Below are positions 9,032-17,981 of a stretch of 58,738 bases of DNA, piece after piece. How positions within the stretch are numbered: the first letter of the stretch is position 1; every line of letters begins with the position of its first letter. The notes beneath the pieces were generated by a model, which worked only from the letters and a program-made list of their open reading frames with translations, was not told the origin of the DNA and did no database searches. Made by a program: the position numbers and the translations under genes. The stretch is from Planctomyces sp. SH-PL62 (GTDB lineage: Bacteria > Planctomycetota > Planctomycetia > Planctomycetales > Planctomycetaceae), in assembly GCA_945893045.1 (NCBI GenBank), contig CAMDEA010000031.1:1-58738 (forward strand), read 5' to 3'.

Positions 9032-11275
9032 ATGTCGTTGACGGTCGAACAATTCACTGAGCGGCTGGCCTCGTCGGGAGTGATTCCAGATGGGGACTTG
9101 CGTGATTGGTTCGCGGCCCTGCCCGCTGAGAGTCGCTCAGGTGATGGCGAAGCGTTGGCTCGCGAGCTGGTCAATCAAAAGAAGCTGACCCCGTTTCAGG
9201 CGGATCAAATCTTCTCGGACAAAGGGGCGTCGCTGGTGCTGGGGAACTATGTGATCGTCAGCAAGCTCGGCCAGGGAGGCATGGGGATCGTTTACAAAGC
9301 CCAGCATCGGCGGCTGGATCGCATCGTGGCCCTGAAAGTCCTGTCGCCGCGAATCGTCGGGCGTCCCGAATTAGCTCAGCGGTTTGAGCGTGAAGTGCAG
9401 GCGGCGGCGAAGTTGACGCATCCGAATATCGTTAAAGCGTTGGATGCGGAACTCGACGGCGCGCGGCGGTTCCTGGTGATGGAGTACGTTGATGGAGCCG
9501 ACTTGCTGTTGTTGGTTCAGCGCTGCGGCAAGCTGCCGATTCGCTGGGCGATCGACTTTATGCGACAGGCCGCGCTGGGACTGGACTACGCGCATCAACA
9601 GGGGATCGTGCATCGCGACATCAAGCCGTCGAATTTGTTGCGCGACCGTTCGGGGGCGATCAAGATTCTGGATCTCGGCCTGGCGCGGATGGCGGTGGCT
9701 GACGGAGCGGCGGAACTCACCTCGACGGGGGAGGTGGTCGGGACTGTCGATTACATGGCTCCGGAGCAAGCGGCCGACACCAAGCACGCCGACGGTCGCG
9801 CCGACATTTACAGCTTGGGAATCACGCTCTGGTTTCTGCTGACCGCGCGATTGGCCTACGAGGGAGACTCGGCGATGGCCAAGCTGCTCGCTCACAGCGA
9901 GTCGCCGATTCCGTCGCTGCTTGAGGCGCGGCCGGAGGTGCCGCACGAACTGGAACGCATCTTTCAGAAGATGGTGGCCAAGCAACCGGATCAGCGTTAC
10001 TCGTCGATGGCCGAGGTCGCTGCGGACTTGGAACGCTGCCTCCCCTTAGTTCCTGTGACGTCGGATGGGCCGGATGTTCTCTCCGCGGTCTTCGAGGAAT
10101 CGCCGACAGAGACGGGCGATTCGACCGTGGCTTATCAATTCCCAGCCGCCGACAAAGAGGCGCAGCCGCACATCTCGACCAAGAGTTTGTGGGAGCAAGT
10201 CGGTGGCGATAGGAACCGGCTTCAGAATTACGGTCAACGACTCATCAAGTGGAGTTGGCTTGTGACAGCACTGACGATCGGGGCTGTCGTGGTCGAATGG
10301 AAGGTCGATCTCTTCGGGCTGCGGCGCGACGTACCCGGCCAGGGTCAGGCACCGCAGAATTCAAAATTGGCGGAAGAAAGCTTTGCTCGTCAGCAAAACC
10401 TTGATCCGCCAATTTTGAATTCTGCAGTGCCTGACCCCTCGCTCGCCCCCGTCGCTTCGCCCAAACCCGCCGAGCCGAAGCCGACTCCGCCGGTTGTCAA
10501 AGTCGAACCGCCGCGTGACACGGCCGAGCAAGCACGGCAGCGCGTGGCCGCGCTCACGACAATTTTGGACTCGCAGCCGCAAGACATTCGTGCTTTGCAA
10601 GAACGCAACAAGTGGAACCGGCAGCTCGGTCAGTGGCGCGAGGCGGCGGCGGATTTGGAAGTGCTCGCCGACTTGAGCGCGCCGCAATCAGGTGCGCGGA
10701 TGCAGGTGGCGTACGTCGCCATGCTTGGCGGTGACCTCGAACGCTATCGCCGTTCTTGCCGCAAGATGATCGACCAATTCGCCGACTCGGACAACTTGGA
10801 AGACTTAGAACGAGTCTGCAAAGCTCCGCTGCTCGTGGCCGGCGAATTCAAAATCGCTGACGTGCTGCTGGAGCGGTTCGAGAACATGATCAACCCGGAA
10901 GAACCGGACAAAGGCCCGACCTACTGGGCCTGCACGACGCGAGCGTATGTCGCTGTTCGCGCGGGGCAACCGGCCGAAGCGCTCGACTGGCTGGCGAAGC
11001 GACCCATCGGCGAGTACGCGGTGCATCTCTACGGCTACCAGCAGTTGGTCAAAGCGCAGGCGTTGCATCAACTCGGCCGCGGCGATGAGGCGCGCGAGGC
11101 GTTCGACACGGCGGTCTCGAAGATGCCGGCCGAGTTGTTGCAACTGCTCGAAGGCCCGCACGACTCAGATCGGCTCATTCTCGAATCCTCGACGCACGGC
11201 GACTGGCTGATCCTCGTCCTCTTGAAGCGACAAACCGAAGCGCTGCTGAAAAGCCCGCCTGCCAAACCGAAATGA
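9032..11275 (+). CDS. Membrane Ser/Thr kinase K3 with TPR-like C-terminal region
   Basis: 747 residues from ATG 9032, preceded by AGGAG at 9021-9025. The longer frame from 8927 only adds translated family B repeat. The kinase domain has GQGGMG at 81-86, Lys102, HRD at 194-196 and DLG at 214-216. The C-lobe loop ([19 protein letters not shown]) has native length, without an insert. A transmembrane helix lies at about 407-423. A hairpin-encoded peptide (about 438-468) follows, then a helical TPR-like domain from about 490 to the end (for example [24 protein letters not shown]). It is one of five tandem paralogs, and the C-terminal region probably mediates protein contacts. Confidence 0.88.
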   Translation: MSLTVEQFTERLASSGVIPDGDLRDWFAALPAESRSGDGEALARELVNQKKLTPFQADQIFSDKGASLVLGNYVIVSKLGQGGMGIVYKAQHRRLDRIVALKVLSPRIVGRPELAQRFEREVQAAAKLTHPNIVKALDAELDGARRFLVMEYVDGADLLLLVQRCGKLPIRWAIDFMRQAALGLDYAHQQGIVHRDIKPSNLLRDRSGAIKILDLGLARMAVADGAAELTSTGEVVGTVDYMAPEQAADTKHADGRADIYSLGITLWFLLTARLAYEGDSAMAKLLAHSESPIPSLLEARPEVPHELERIFQKMVAKQPDQRYSSMAEVAADLERCLPLVPVTSDGPDVLSAVFEESPTETGDSTVAYQFPAADKEAQPHISTKSLWEQVGGDRNRLQNYGQRLIKWSWLVTALTIGAVVVEWKVDLFGLRRDVPGQGQAPQNSKLAEESFARQQNLDPPILNSAVPDPSLAPVASPKPAEPKPTPPVVKVEPPRDTAEQARQRVAALTTILDSQPQDIRALQERNKWNRQLGQWREAAADLEVLADLSAPQSGARMQVAYVAMLGGDLERYRRSCRKMIDQFADSDNLEDLERVCKAPLLVAGEFKIADVLLERFENMINPEEPDKGPTYWACTTRAYVAVRAGQPAEALDWLAKRPIGEYAVHLYGYQQLVKAQALHQLGRGDEAREAFDTAVSKMPAELLQLLEGPHDSDRLILESSTHGDWLILVLLKRQTEALLKSPPAKPK
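10342..10437. repeat. Intragenic hairpin element in K3
   Basis: Inverted repeat with about 33-nt arms (10342-10374 and 10405-10437), one mismatch, including GAATTCAAAATTGG. It is AT-rich compared with its surroundings and lies in frame just after the K3 transmembrane helix. No GTRG head is visible, so it may be a different element class. Confidence 0.85.
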
Positions 11276-11405
11276 GCTTTGGCCGGCCACCTTCGTTTTG
11301 CCATTCGGATGAAGACCGTTTGAATTTGTAGGTGCGGAACGGCGTGCCAACGGGTTCAACCAATGACGTTCACCGTTTACGATGGCTCCTCAAGGAGAAG
11401 CGTGA

Positions 11406-13487
11406 ATGGCTCTGTCGGTTGACCAGTTTTTTGAGCGGCTCATTTCGTCGGGACTGTCGGCAACGGATGACGTGCGGAAGGTGCTGGCGTCGTTTCCGGA
11501 TGCGAGCCGGCCAACCAGCGGTGAGGACTTGGCTCGCGTGTTGGTCGAGCGGAGAGTGCTCACCGAATTTCAGGCGCATGCGGTTCTCGATCCGCACGGC
11601 CAGCGATTGGGACTCGGTCAGTATGTGTTGCTCGACAAGATCGGTCAGGGAGGGATGGGATCGGTCTTCAAGGCGCTGCATCGGCACATGCGGCGTGAGG
11701 TGGCGATCAAGGTGTTGCACGCCGACCTCGCCGATTCCCCCGATGCGCTGGAACGGTTTCGGCGTGAGATGCGTGCCGGCGGGAAGCTGAATCATCCGCA
11801 CATCGTCCCGACGCTCGATGCCGATCAAGTCGGCGACACGATGTTCCTGGTGATGGAGTACGTTCCGGGAACGAACCTCGCGTTGCTGGTCGGACAGAAT
11901 GGCCCGCTCCCGATCGGGCAGGCTCTGCGGTCAGTCGCTCATGCGGCGGAAGGATTGGCTCACGCGCACGATCAAGGTGTCATTCACCGCGACATCAAGC
12001 CGAGCAACTTGCTCTGCGACGATCGCGGCAACGTGCGCGTGCTCGATCTGGGCTTGGCCCGCTTCGCCAGCGAGGGACCATCACAACTGACCGCAACCGG
12101 CGAGATGCTGGGGACCGTGGACTACATGGCTCCGGAGCAGGCGTTGAGCACGCGGCAGGCCGATGCTCGGTCGGACATCTACAGCCTGGGATGTACGCTG
12201 GCGTACTTGTTGACGGGCCAGCCACCTTTCTCCGGCGAATCGGTGTTGAAGCGTTTGATGGCGCATCGCGACACGCCGGTTCCGTCGCTGTGCGACCTGC
12301 GTCACGACGTGCCCGACTCAGTCAATCGCATCTTCCAAAAAATGGTCGCCAAGCAGCCGGCGGAGCGCTATCAGTCGATGCGCGAATTGCTGGTTGATCT
12401 CGAACCATTCGTCGGATCGCGTCGCGCTCGTTCGCGAGGGTGGCAACGCGGAGTGCTTGCGACGGTGGCGGTGTTCGTCCTGGTTGCCGCCGTGTTGATT
12501 CTGCGGCTGAATCCGACTGGCAAGCCTGCTTTCAAAGATCAGAACAAGATCGAACCGCCGACCGCTCCGCGAGTCGCGCCGACATTGGCGATCGCCCCGT
12601 TCGATGGCCCGCAGGCAGAGGCGCATCAAGCCGCCTGGGCGAAGTTCCTCAACCAGCCGGTGGAAACCACGAACGGCATCGGCATGAAACTGCGGCTGAT
12701 CCCGCCGGGCGAATTTCAGCAAGGGGCCAGCGAACAGGAGGTCGAAGTGTTCTCGAACCTCGAAGGTCGCTCGCTCGCGACCGACGGCCCGCGGCATCGA
12801 GTCCGATTGACTCAGCCGTTCTTCATCGGCGTCTCGGAAGTGACACAGGCCGAGTATCAAACGGTCATCGGCAGCAACCCGTCGCTGTTCTCACCGGCCG
12901 GTGAGTTCGCCGCGCGAGTCGCCGATAGCGAGACAACACAACATCCGGTCGAAAACGTGACGTGGTTCGATGCCGTCGAGTTCTGCAATGCGCTCAGCCT
13001 GCGCGAGAAGCTGACGCCGTGTTACGAACGGACCAACGAGGAAGTGACGATCGTGACCGGCACCGGCTATCGCTTGCCGACCGAAGCCGAATGGGAATAC
13101 GCCTGCCGCGCCGGCACGGAATCACCGTGGTCGTTCGGCGGACAAGAGGCTCCGTTCGAGCAGTTCGCTTGGGTCGCCATGAACGGCGAATTCCACAGCC
13201 ATCCGGTCGGACAGCTCTTGCCGAATGCGTTCCAACTCCACGACCTGCACGGCAACTTGTGGGAGTGGTGCCAGGATGTTTTCGATCCGCGCTACTACGA
13301 ATCGCTGACCGATCCCATCACGACCGATCCCATCGGCCCGCCACCGGCAGGCGTTCGCGGCATGCGCGGCGGAGTGTGGGACAACACGATCCGTCTCTGT
13401 CGCTCGGCCCATCGCGGTGCGAACCAGCCGACCGCTCATAACGCGAGCATCGGCTTTCGTGTCGTGCGGACGATCCCTCGGCCGTAA
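11406..13487 (+). CDS. Membrane Ser/Thr kinase K4 with FGE-sulfatase-type domain
   Basis: 693 residues. ATG 11406 is preceded by AAGGAGAAG. The N-terminal module (MALSVDQFFERLISSGLS) is a diverged form of that in K1-K5. The kinase domain has GQGGMG at 81-86, Lys102, HRD at 194-196 and DLG at 214-216. The C-lobe loop has native length. A transmembrane helix lies at about 350-366. The outer part is an FGE-sulfatase/SUMF1-type domain (about 415-690) with LIPPGEFQQGA, RLPTEAEWEYACRAG and LHGNLWEWCQD. It is the most compact kinase of the array and the only one with no hairpin insert, so it is a useful reference for the native architecture. Confidence 0.9.
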   Translation: MALSVDQFFERLISSGLSATDDVRKVLASFPDASRPTSGEDLARVLVERRVLTEFQAHAVLDPHGQRLGLGQYVLLDKIGQGGMGSVFKALHRHMRREVAIKVLHADLADSPDALERFRREMRAGGKLNHPHIVPTLDADQVGDTMFLVMEYVPGTNLALLVGQNGPLPIGQALRSVAHAAEGLAHAHDQGVIHRDIKPSNLLCDDRGNVRVLDLGLARFASEGPSQLTATGEMLGTVDYMAPEQALSTRQADARSDIYSLGCTLAYLLTGQPPFSGESVLKRLMAHRDTPVPSLCDLRHDVPDSVNRIFQKMVAKQPAERYQSMRELLVDLEPFVGSRRARSRGWQRGVLATVAVFVLVAAVLILRLNPTGKPAFKDQNKIEPPTAPRVAPTLAIAPFDGPQAEAHQAAWAKFLNQPVETTNGIGMKLRLIPPGEFQQGASEQEVEVFSNLEGRSLATDGPRHRVRLTQPFFIGVSEVTQAEYQTVIGSNPSLFSPAGEFAARVADSETTQHPVENVTWFDAVEFCNALSLREKLTPCYERTNEEVTIVTGTGYRLPTEAEWEYACRAGTESPWSFGGQEAPFEQFAWVAMNGEFHSHPVGQLLPNAFQLHDLHGNLWEWCQDVFDPRYYESLTDPITTDPIGPPPAGVRGMRGGVWDNTIRLCRSAHRGANQPTAHNASIGFRVVRTIPRP

Positions 13488-13519
13488 TCACGTCTCGCCA
13501 GAGCGTGACGAATAAATCC

Positions 13520-13626
13520 GCCACCTTGCTTGCCAGGGTGGTTCCCGCGCTTCTGCACTACGGACGACGCCGAAAAATTCGCGTAGTGCAGAAGCGCGGG
13601 AACCACCGACGCAGGGTCGGTGGCGT
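13520..13626. repeat. REP-type inverted pair, family D
   Basis: Each unit has a hairpin of the CCACC...GGTGG type, then a stretch ending in CTAC (13559-13562) or beginning with GTAG (13584-13587). Here the heads face inward. It lies between K4 and K5. Other copies are at 23902-24014 and 29183-29323. Confidence 0.88.
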
Positions 13627-13702
13627 TTAATTCAACCGAGTCTCACGACTTCGGCAACGGTCAGTTACCATCCGCCGAGCATCTCCGAGCGGGAGTCCAT
13701 TC

Positions 13703-16700
13703 ATGCCGTTGACCGTCGAGCAATTCACTCAGCGATTGACGTCGTCCGGCGTGATGTCGGAGGACGAGCTGCGTGATTGGATCGCGGCGGTGCCGGTGGA
13801 GAAACGGGCCGGCGATGGCGAGCAGTTGGCTCGCGAGTTGGTCCGCGAGAAAAAGCTGACCAAGTTTCAGGCCGAGCAAATTTACGCCGGCAAAGAGAAG
13901 TCGCTGACGTTGGGGAATTACCTGCTGCTCGACAAGCTCGGTCAGGGCGGCATGGGGATGGTGCTGAAGGCTCGGCACAAACGCATGGCGCGGGTGGTCG
14001 CGCTGAAGGTGATGTCTCCGGCGGCAGTGAAATCACCCGATGCGGTCAAGCGGTTTCATCGCGAAGTGCAGACGGCGGCGAAGCTCACGCATCCGAACAT
14101 CGTCACGGCGTTCGATGCCGACGAGGCCAAGGGGACGCACTTCCTCGTCATGGAATACGTCGAAGGGGACGACCTCTCCCAGTTGGTGAAGAAGCACGGC
14201 CCACTCTCGGTCGAACAGACGATCGAGTGCATCATTCAAGCGGCGCGCGGATTGACTCACGCGCATGCCGAGGGAGTCATTCATCGCGACATCAAGCCGG
14301 CGAACTTGCTGCTCGATAAGCATGGGACGGTGAAGATCCTCGACATGGGCCTGGCTCGGCTGGAGAGCGGCTTGTCGGATGCGGCCGGAGTCGCGGCGGC
14401 GGGGCTAACTCAATCCGGAACGATCATGGGGACCGTCGATTACATGTCCCCGGAGCAGGCGGAGGACACTCGGCACGCCGACGCGCGAGCGGATATTTAT
14501 TCGCTGGGTTGCTCGTTGTTCTATTTGCTGACCGGCCAAGCGGTGTACGGTGGTGAGACGATGATGATGAAGCTGCTGGCGCACCGTGACGCGCCGATTC
14601 CATCGCTCGTGGGGCAGGTTTTCAACCTGCCCGGCAAGCAGCCAATGTCCGGTCAGGTTGAAAACCTGCCCCACGAACAAACGCTGAACGCTCTCGACGC
14701 CATCTTCCACAAGATGATCGCCAAGCGGACGGCGGATCGTTACCAGTCGATGACCGAAGTCATCACGGACCTGGAACGCTGCCGCGCAGGTGAGTCGGTG
14801 ACGATGAACGTCAACGCGGTCAGCGGGGAATCGGGCAGCAACTACGAATTGCAAAAGTTCCTGCGGCAGATCAGCGGGGATGAGGGAAGTCAGGTCACGA
14901 GTGCCACGTCATCAAACCCGTTCGGTGGTGCCTCGGTGGAGGGGACGGCCGAGACGGTCTTCACGACCAACAACAGCGCGGGGACTGATCCGCAGACGGC
15001 GATGACGATCGCGGGTGGCCAGCACGACGTGCCAGCGAGTGGTTTTTCGGCAATCACCACTCGCTGGCGCGTCGTGCTGGCGAGCGTCGGCGTGGTGCTG
15101 TTGCTACTCGGAGCTTGGTGGATGTTTCGGACTCCGAGGGGCACGGTGCAAATCGAGATCGCCGACGAGCAGATCGAAGTCACGTTGGGCGAGACCGGCC
15201 GGACGCTGCGTGGCAAGCGGACGGAAACGCTCAAGCTGCCGGTCGGCGAGCATGTGTTGCACGTCGCGATTGGCGAGATGACGCTCGACACGCCGGAAGT
15301 TGAGGTGGCGAAGGGCAAGCTGGTCGAGATCAAAGTCGAAAAGGTCGGCAACCGCGTGCGGGTCATGCGCGGCAAGGAATTTCTCGTCGCCAAGGAATTG
15401 CCGAGATCGAAGGCCAGCGGTGAGAAGGCGGCAAGTCTTTCCGCTACCAATTACGCTCTGAAGTTTGACGGGCAGAGCCATGTCGAAATCCCGTCGCTGA
15501 ACTGGAATGGCACAGACCCGGTGACGATGGAGTTTGTGGTTTCCGTCGACGCCGCCGAAGCCGCTGTTGCTGGCTCGTCGGTCATCGCCTCGTGGCTGTC
15601 TCCCAAGGCTGAGACAGAATTGTTGGTCTATCGAGTGAGCAACATCTGGGCGATTGACTGGAGGCACTTGGCCAAACGCTGGATCAGTGCAGTGAATACC
15701 GTCCGCCCCAATGAGCGTGCGCTGCTGACCTGCATTTGGGACGGCGAGCAGACATTGATTTCGGCCAATGCGGATCAAGGGAACGCATTTGAAGACGTTT
15801 CAATCCCGATCATGGGCAGATCCGGATTGTGGATCGGCGGTTCGGACGGACACGCCAACGTCAGCATGCTCTTCCGAGGGACCATCGAGCAGGTCCGCGT
15901 TTCCAAGGGAGTCCGCACCGCTCTGCCGGGAGTGCCAGCGGGAAGACTTCCGAAAGACAAAACGACCCTCGCCCTGTATCACTTCGACGAAGGTCGCGGC
16001 TCCGTTCTGAAAGATTCCTCCGGCAACAACCATCACGGAAAGATCGTCGGAGCGAACTGGGTGAGGATCGGCGCTTCGAATGTCGAACCGCCGCGCGAAG
16101 CCGCCGTCTCGAAGATCACGCCGCACGACAGATTTCCCATGCTTAGGAACGGGAGCGCAATAACTTCTTCCCGATACAAGCCCGACGCGCCAGCAAGTGC
16201 GTTCCGAGCCTGCTCGCAGGTGATTCACTTGCTGGCGCTGCGGGCTTGTATCAAGAACCGGGAAGTTATCGCGCTCCCGTTCCTTAAGGGGCACGAGGGG
16301 CCGATCAAGCGGGTTCGGTTTTTGCCGGATGGGAAACAGTTCGTCAGCCTCGCATGGGATGGGACGGCTCGGCTGTGGAACGTCGAGACCGGCGAACAAG
16401 TCCGGACGTTCGCGGGTGCCGGGTCCGACAAGACGCTCAATAATCTCGCCTTGCCGCCGGACGGGAAGCGGCTGGTGGTCGGTGGGTCGAGCTACCGCGT
16501 GTACGTGTTTGATGTCGCCACGGGACAACAGGAGCGAGTCCTTCAGTTCAAGGAGTTGCCGTCGATGGGTGCGATGGCCTTCTCGCACGATGGCCGGTCG
16601 CTGTTCATCGCGAATGCTCGTGGAGTCTTGCACGAATTTGAAACGGCGAATGGAACGCCGTTGCCGACGCAGAAACTCTTCGAGCTGCGAGCTTCCGAAA

Positions 16701-17272
16701 TCCAGCCACCGCCGCAAGTCATCTTCGATCAAAGAATCTCGGTCACTGAGCCATTGCCCGACAACGAACGATTGCTCGTTGCGGCACACGTCGAAAAGGA
16801 GTTTGTGCTATGGCATCGGACCAAGAAAGAAATCGTGCAACGCTTCGCGTGGACCGAGCCATATCAATGGGTTCGGTCACTCGCGCTATTCGCCGACGGT
16901 CAGCGCGTCGCGAGCGTTCACGACAACAACCTCGTGCGGATTTGGTCGCTGGAGACCGGCAAAGAGTTGAAACGCTGGGCCGCTCATCCCGGCAAGGGGA
17001 TCGCTACGACCGGCATCTTCCCGCTGCACAACGACCGCTGGCTGCTGACGATTGGCGATGACAAAGCGATCCGCCTGTGGGATGGCAGCACGTTTGAGAA
17101 ATTCGACGAAGCGACCACCGAAATGCTTGGCACCGGCCAAGGAGCCGTCAGCCCCGACTTCCGCACGCTCGTCACCGGAGCCGGCTGGCGGCTGACCACG
17201 CAATCCGAATACGACCAACACCACGACCTGCATGTGTGGCGACTGCCCGTTCCGCCGCTGAACGCGAAGTAG
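13703..17272 (+). CDS. Membrane Ser/Thr kinase K5 with LamG-like domain and WD40-type propeller
   Basis: 1189 residues from ATG 13703. The kinase domain has GQGGMG at 81-86, Lys102, an [10 protein letters not shown] catalytic loop and a DMG motif. The C-lobe loop carries a REPIN-type hairpin encoding GQVFNLPG and GQVENLPHEQ. Another hairpin (15018-15081) sits at the transmembrane helix (about 456-473). The same PEGA-like and LamG-like regions as in K1 follow (about 490-790). A 147-bp inserted inverted repeat (about 813-862) comes next, then a WD40-type propeller (about 863-1185, for example GTARLWNVETGEQ and KAIRLWDGS). This gene holds three intragenic hairpins, the most in the array. The stop is TAG in AAGTAG. 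Confidence 0.9.
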   Translation: MPLTVEQFTQRLTSSGVMSEDELRDWIAAVPVEKRAGDGEQLARELVREKKLTKFQAEQIYAGKEKSLTLGNYLLLDKLGQGGMGMVLKARHKRMARVVALKVMSPAAVKSPDAVKRFHREVQTAAKLTHPNIVTAFDADEAKGTHFLVMEYVEGDDLSQLVKKHGPLSVEQTIECIIQAARGLTHAHAEGVIHRDIKPANLLLDKHGTVKILDMGLARLESGLSDAAGVAAAGLTQSGTIMGTVDYMSPEQAEDTRHADARADIYSLGCSLFYLLTGQAVYGGETMMMKLLAHRDAPIPSLVGQVFNLPGKQPMSGQVENLPHEQTLNALDAIFHKMIAKRTADRYQSMTEVITDLERCRAGESVTMNVNAVSGESGSNYELQKFLRQISGDEGSQVTSATSSNPFGGASVEGTAETVFTTNNSAGTDPQTAMTIAGGQHDVPASGFSAITTRWRVVLASVGVVLLLLGAWWMFRTPRGTVQIEIADEQIEVTLGETGRTLRGKRTETLKLPVGEHVLHVAIGEMTLDTPEVEVAKGKLVEIKVEKVGNRVRVMRGKEFLVAKELPRSKASGEKAASLSATNYALKFDGQSHVEIPSLNWNGTDPVTMEFVVSVDAAEAAVAGSSVIASWLSPKAETELLVYRVSNIWAIDWRHLAKRWISAVNTVRPNERALLTCIWDGEQTLISANADQGNAFEDVSIPIMGRSGLWIGGSDGHANVSMLFRGTIEQVRVSKGVRTALPGVPAGRLPKDKTTLALYHFDEGRGSVLKDSSGNNHHGKIVGANWVRIGASNVEPPREAAVSKITPHDRFPMLRNGSAITSSRYKPDAPASAFRACSQVIHLLALRACIKNREVIALPFLKGHEGPIKRVRFLPDGKQFVSLAWDGTARLWNVETGEQVRTFAGAGSDKTLNNLALPPDGKRLVVGGSSYRVYVFDVATGQQERVLQFKELPSMGAMAFSHDGRSLFIANARGVLHEFETANGTPLPTQKLFELRASEIQPPPQVIFDQRISVTEPLPDNERLLVAAHVEKEFVLWHRTKKEIVQRFAWTEPYQWVRSLALFADGQRVASVHDNNLVRIWSLETGKELKRWAAHPGKGIATTGIFPLHNDRWLLTIGDDKAIRLWDGSTFEKFDEATTEMLGTGQGAVSPDFRTLVTGAGWRLTTQSEYDQHHDLHVWRLPVPPLNAK
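14608..14675. repeat. Intragenic REPIN-like hairpin in the C-lobe loop of K5
   Basis: GTGG 14609-14612 followed by the perfect hairpin GGCAGGTTttcAACCTGCC (14613-14631). The inverted unit 14651-14670 is followed by CCAC (14671-14674), with one mismatch. It lies in frame between PIPSL and LNALDAIF. Confidence 0.92.
15018..15081. repeat. Intragenic hairpin element, family J, in K5
   Basis: 26-nt arms (15018-15043 and 15056-15081), one mismatch, starting CCAGCACGACG. It overlaps the start of the K5 transmembrane segment, so the right arm encodes WRVVLAS of the membrane entry. A related copy is at 50552-50619. Confidence 0.85.
16142..16288. repeat. Large intragenic inverted repeat, family K, in K5
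   Basis: Arms of about 60 nt (16142-16199 and 16226-16288) with small gaps. It includes a segment encoding RYKPDAPAS and its complement. It sits in frame between the LamG-like and WD40 parts and adds about 49 residues of linker. Confidence 0.85.
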
Positions 17273-17321
17273 CGCGTCGGACTCATGGGCAGACCGTCAA
17301 TTGGACGAGCGGCAAATCTTC

Positions 17322-17912
17322 ATGGGCGCACTGACTCGAGACTTCTACGCCCGCGACCCCAGGCAAGTCGCGTGCGAATTGATCGGCTGCAAACTCGTTC
17401 GCCGAACATCGCAGGGACTCTGCTCTGGCGTCATCGTTGAAACCGAAGCCTATCTCGCCGCGGACGACCCGGCGTCGCACTCTTATCGCGGGCGGACTCG
17501 CAAGAACGCGACGATGTTTGGCCGCGCGGGATTGTTGTACGTCTATCCGATTCACGCTCGGCATTGCCTGAATGCCGTGACGGAATCACGCGGCATCGCC
17601 AGCGCCGTACTCATTCGAGCGGTGATGCCGCTGAGCGGGATCGAAGTCATGCAGCAACGCCGCCATTGCTTGCCGATTGATCTGGCACGCGGCCCTGCTC
17701 GACTCTGCGAAGCGTTCGCCGTTGACCGTCGCTTGGATGGCTGGGATCTCACGCGCGGGACTCGCATCTGGATCGAACAGGGCGACGAGGTCGTGGTCCG
17801 CGATCAGCAGATCGTCGTCTCGCCGCGCATCGGAGTGACGTCAGGCCACGAGTTGAAGTTGCGATACTTTTTGAATGACAGCCCTTTCGTGAGCGGACCT
17901 CGTTCGTCGTAG
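17322..17912 (+). CDS. mpg: DNA-3-methyladenine glycosylase (AAG/MPG family)
   Basis: About 196 residues, the normal length for bacterial AAG-type enzymes that remove alkylated purines from DNA in base-excision repair. Visible family signatures are LIGCKLVRR, VETEAYLAADDPASHSYRG (containing the catalytic Glu and the substrate-pocket region) and YVYPIHARHCLNAVTE. ATG 17322 is preferred because the domain begins at LTRDFYARD; a TTG seven codons upstream (17301) is possible. The stop TAG (17910-17912) is the TAG of the GTAG head of a REPIN (17909-17981), so the last residues may have been trimmed or changed by insertion. It converges with the methyltransferase at 17947. Confidence 0.92.
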   Translation: MGALTRDFYARDPRQVACELIGCKLVRRTSQGLCSGVIVETEAYLAADDPASHSYRGRTRKNATMFGRAGLLYVYPIHARHCLNAVTESRGIASAVLIRAVMPLSGIEVMQQRRHCLPIDLARGPARLCEAFAVDRRLDGWDLTRGTRIWIEQGDEVVVRDQQIVVSPRIGVTSGHELKLRYFLNDSPFVSGPRSS

Positions 17913-17981
17913 GATGGCCGCCCTCGGCCGTCGTGCGTTGTCTTGTTCATGAATTGGGACGGCCGAGGGCGGCCATCCTAC
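17909..17981. repeat. REPIN, family N, capping two convergent genes
   Basis: GTAG 17909-17912 plus the hairpin GATGGCCG-CCCT-CGGCCGTC (17913-17932). The inverted unit ends CTAC 17978-17981. It supplies the stop of the glycosylase gene, and the methyltransferase gene on the other strand reads into it for about ten codons. Confidence 0.92.

Noticed and set aside
7511..9052. Long minus-strand frame of 513 codons opposite K2
   Set aside because: It is antisense to a clear multi-domain protein, is rich in Arg/His/Gln as shadow frames are, and has no recognisable motif.
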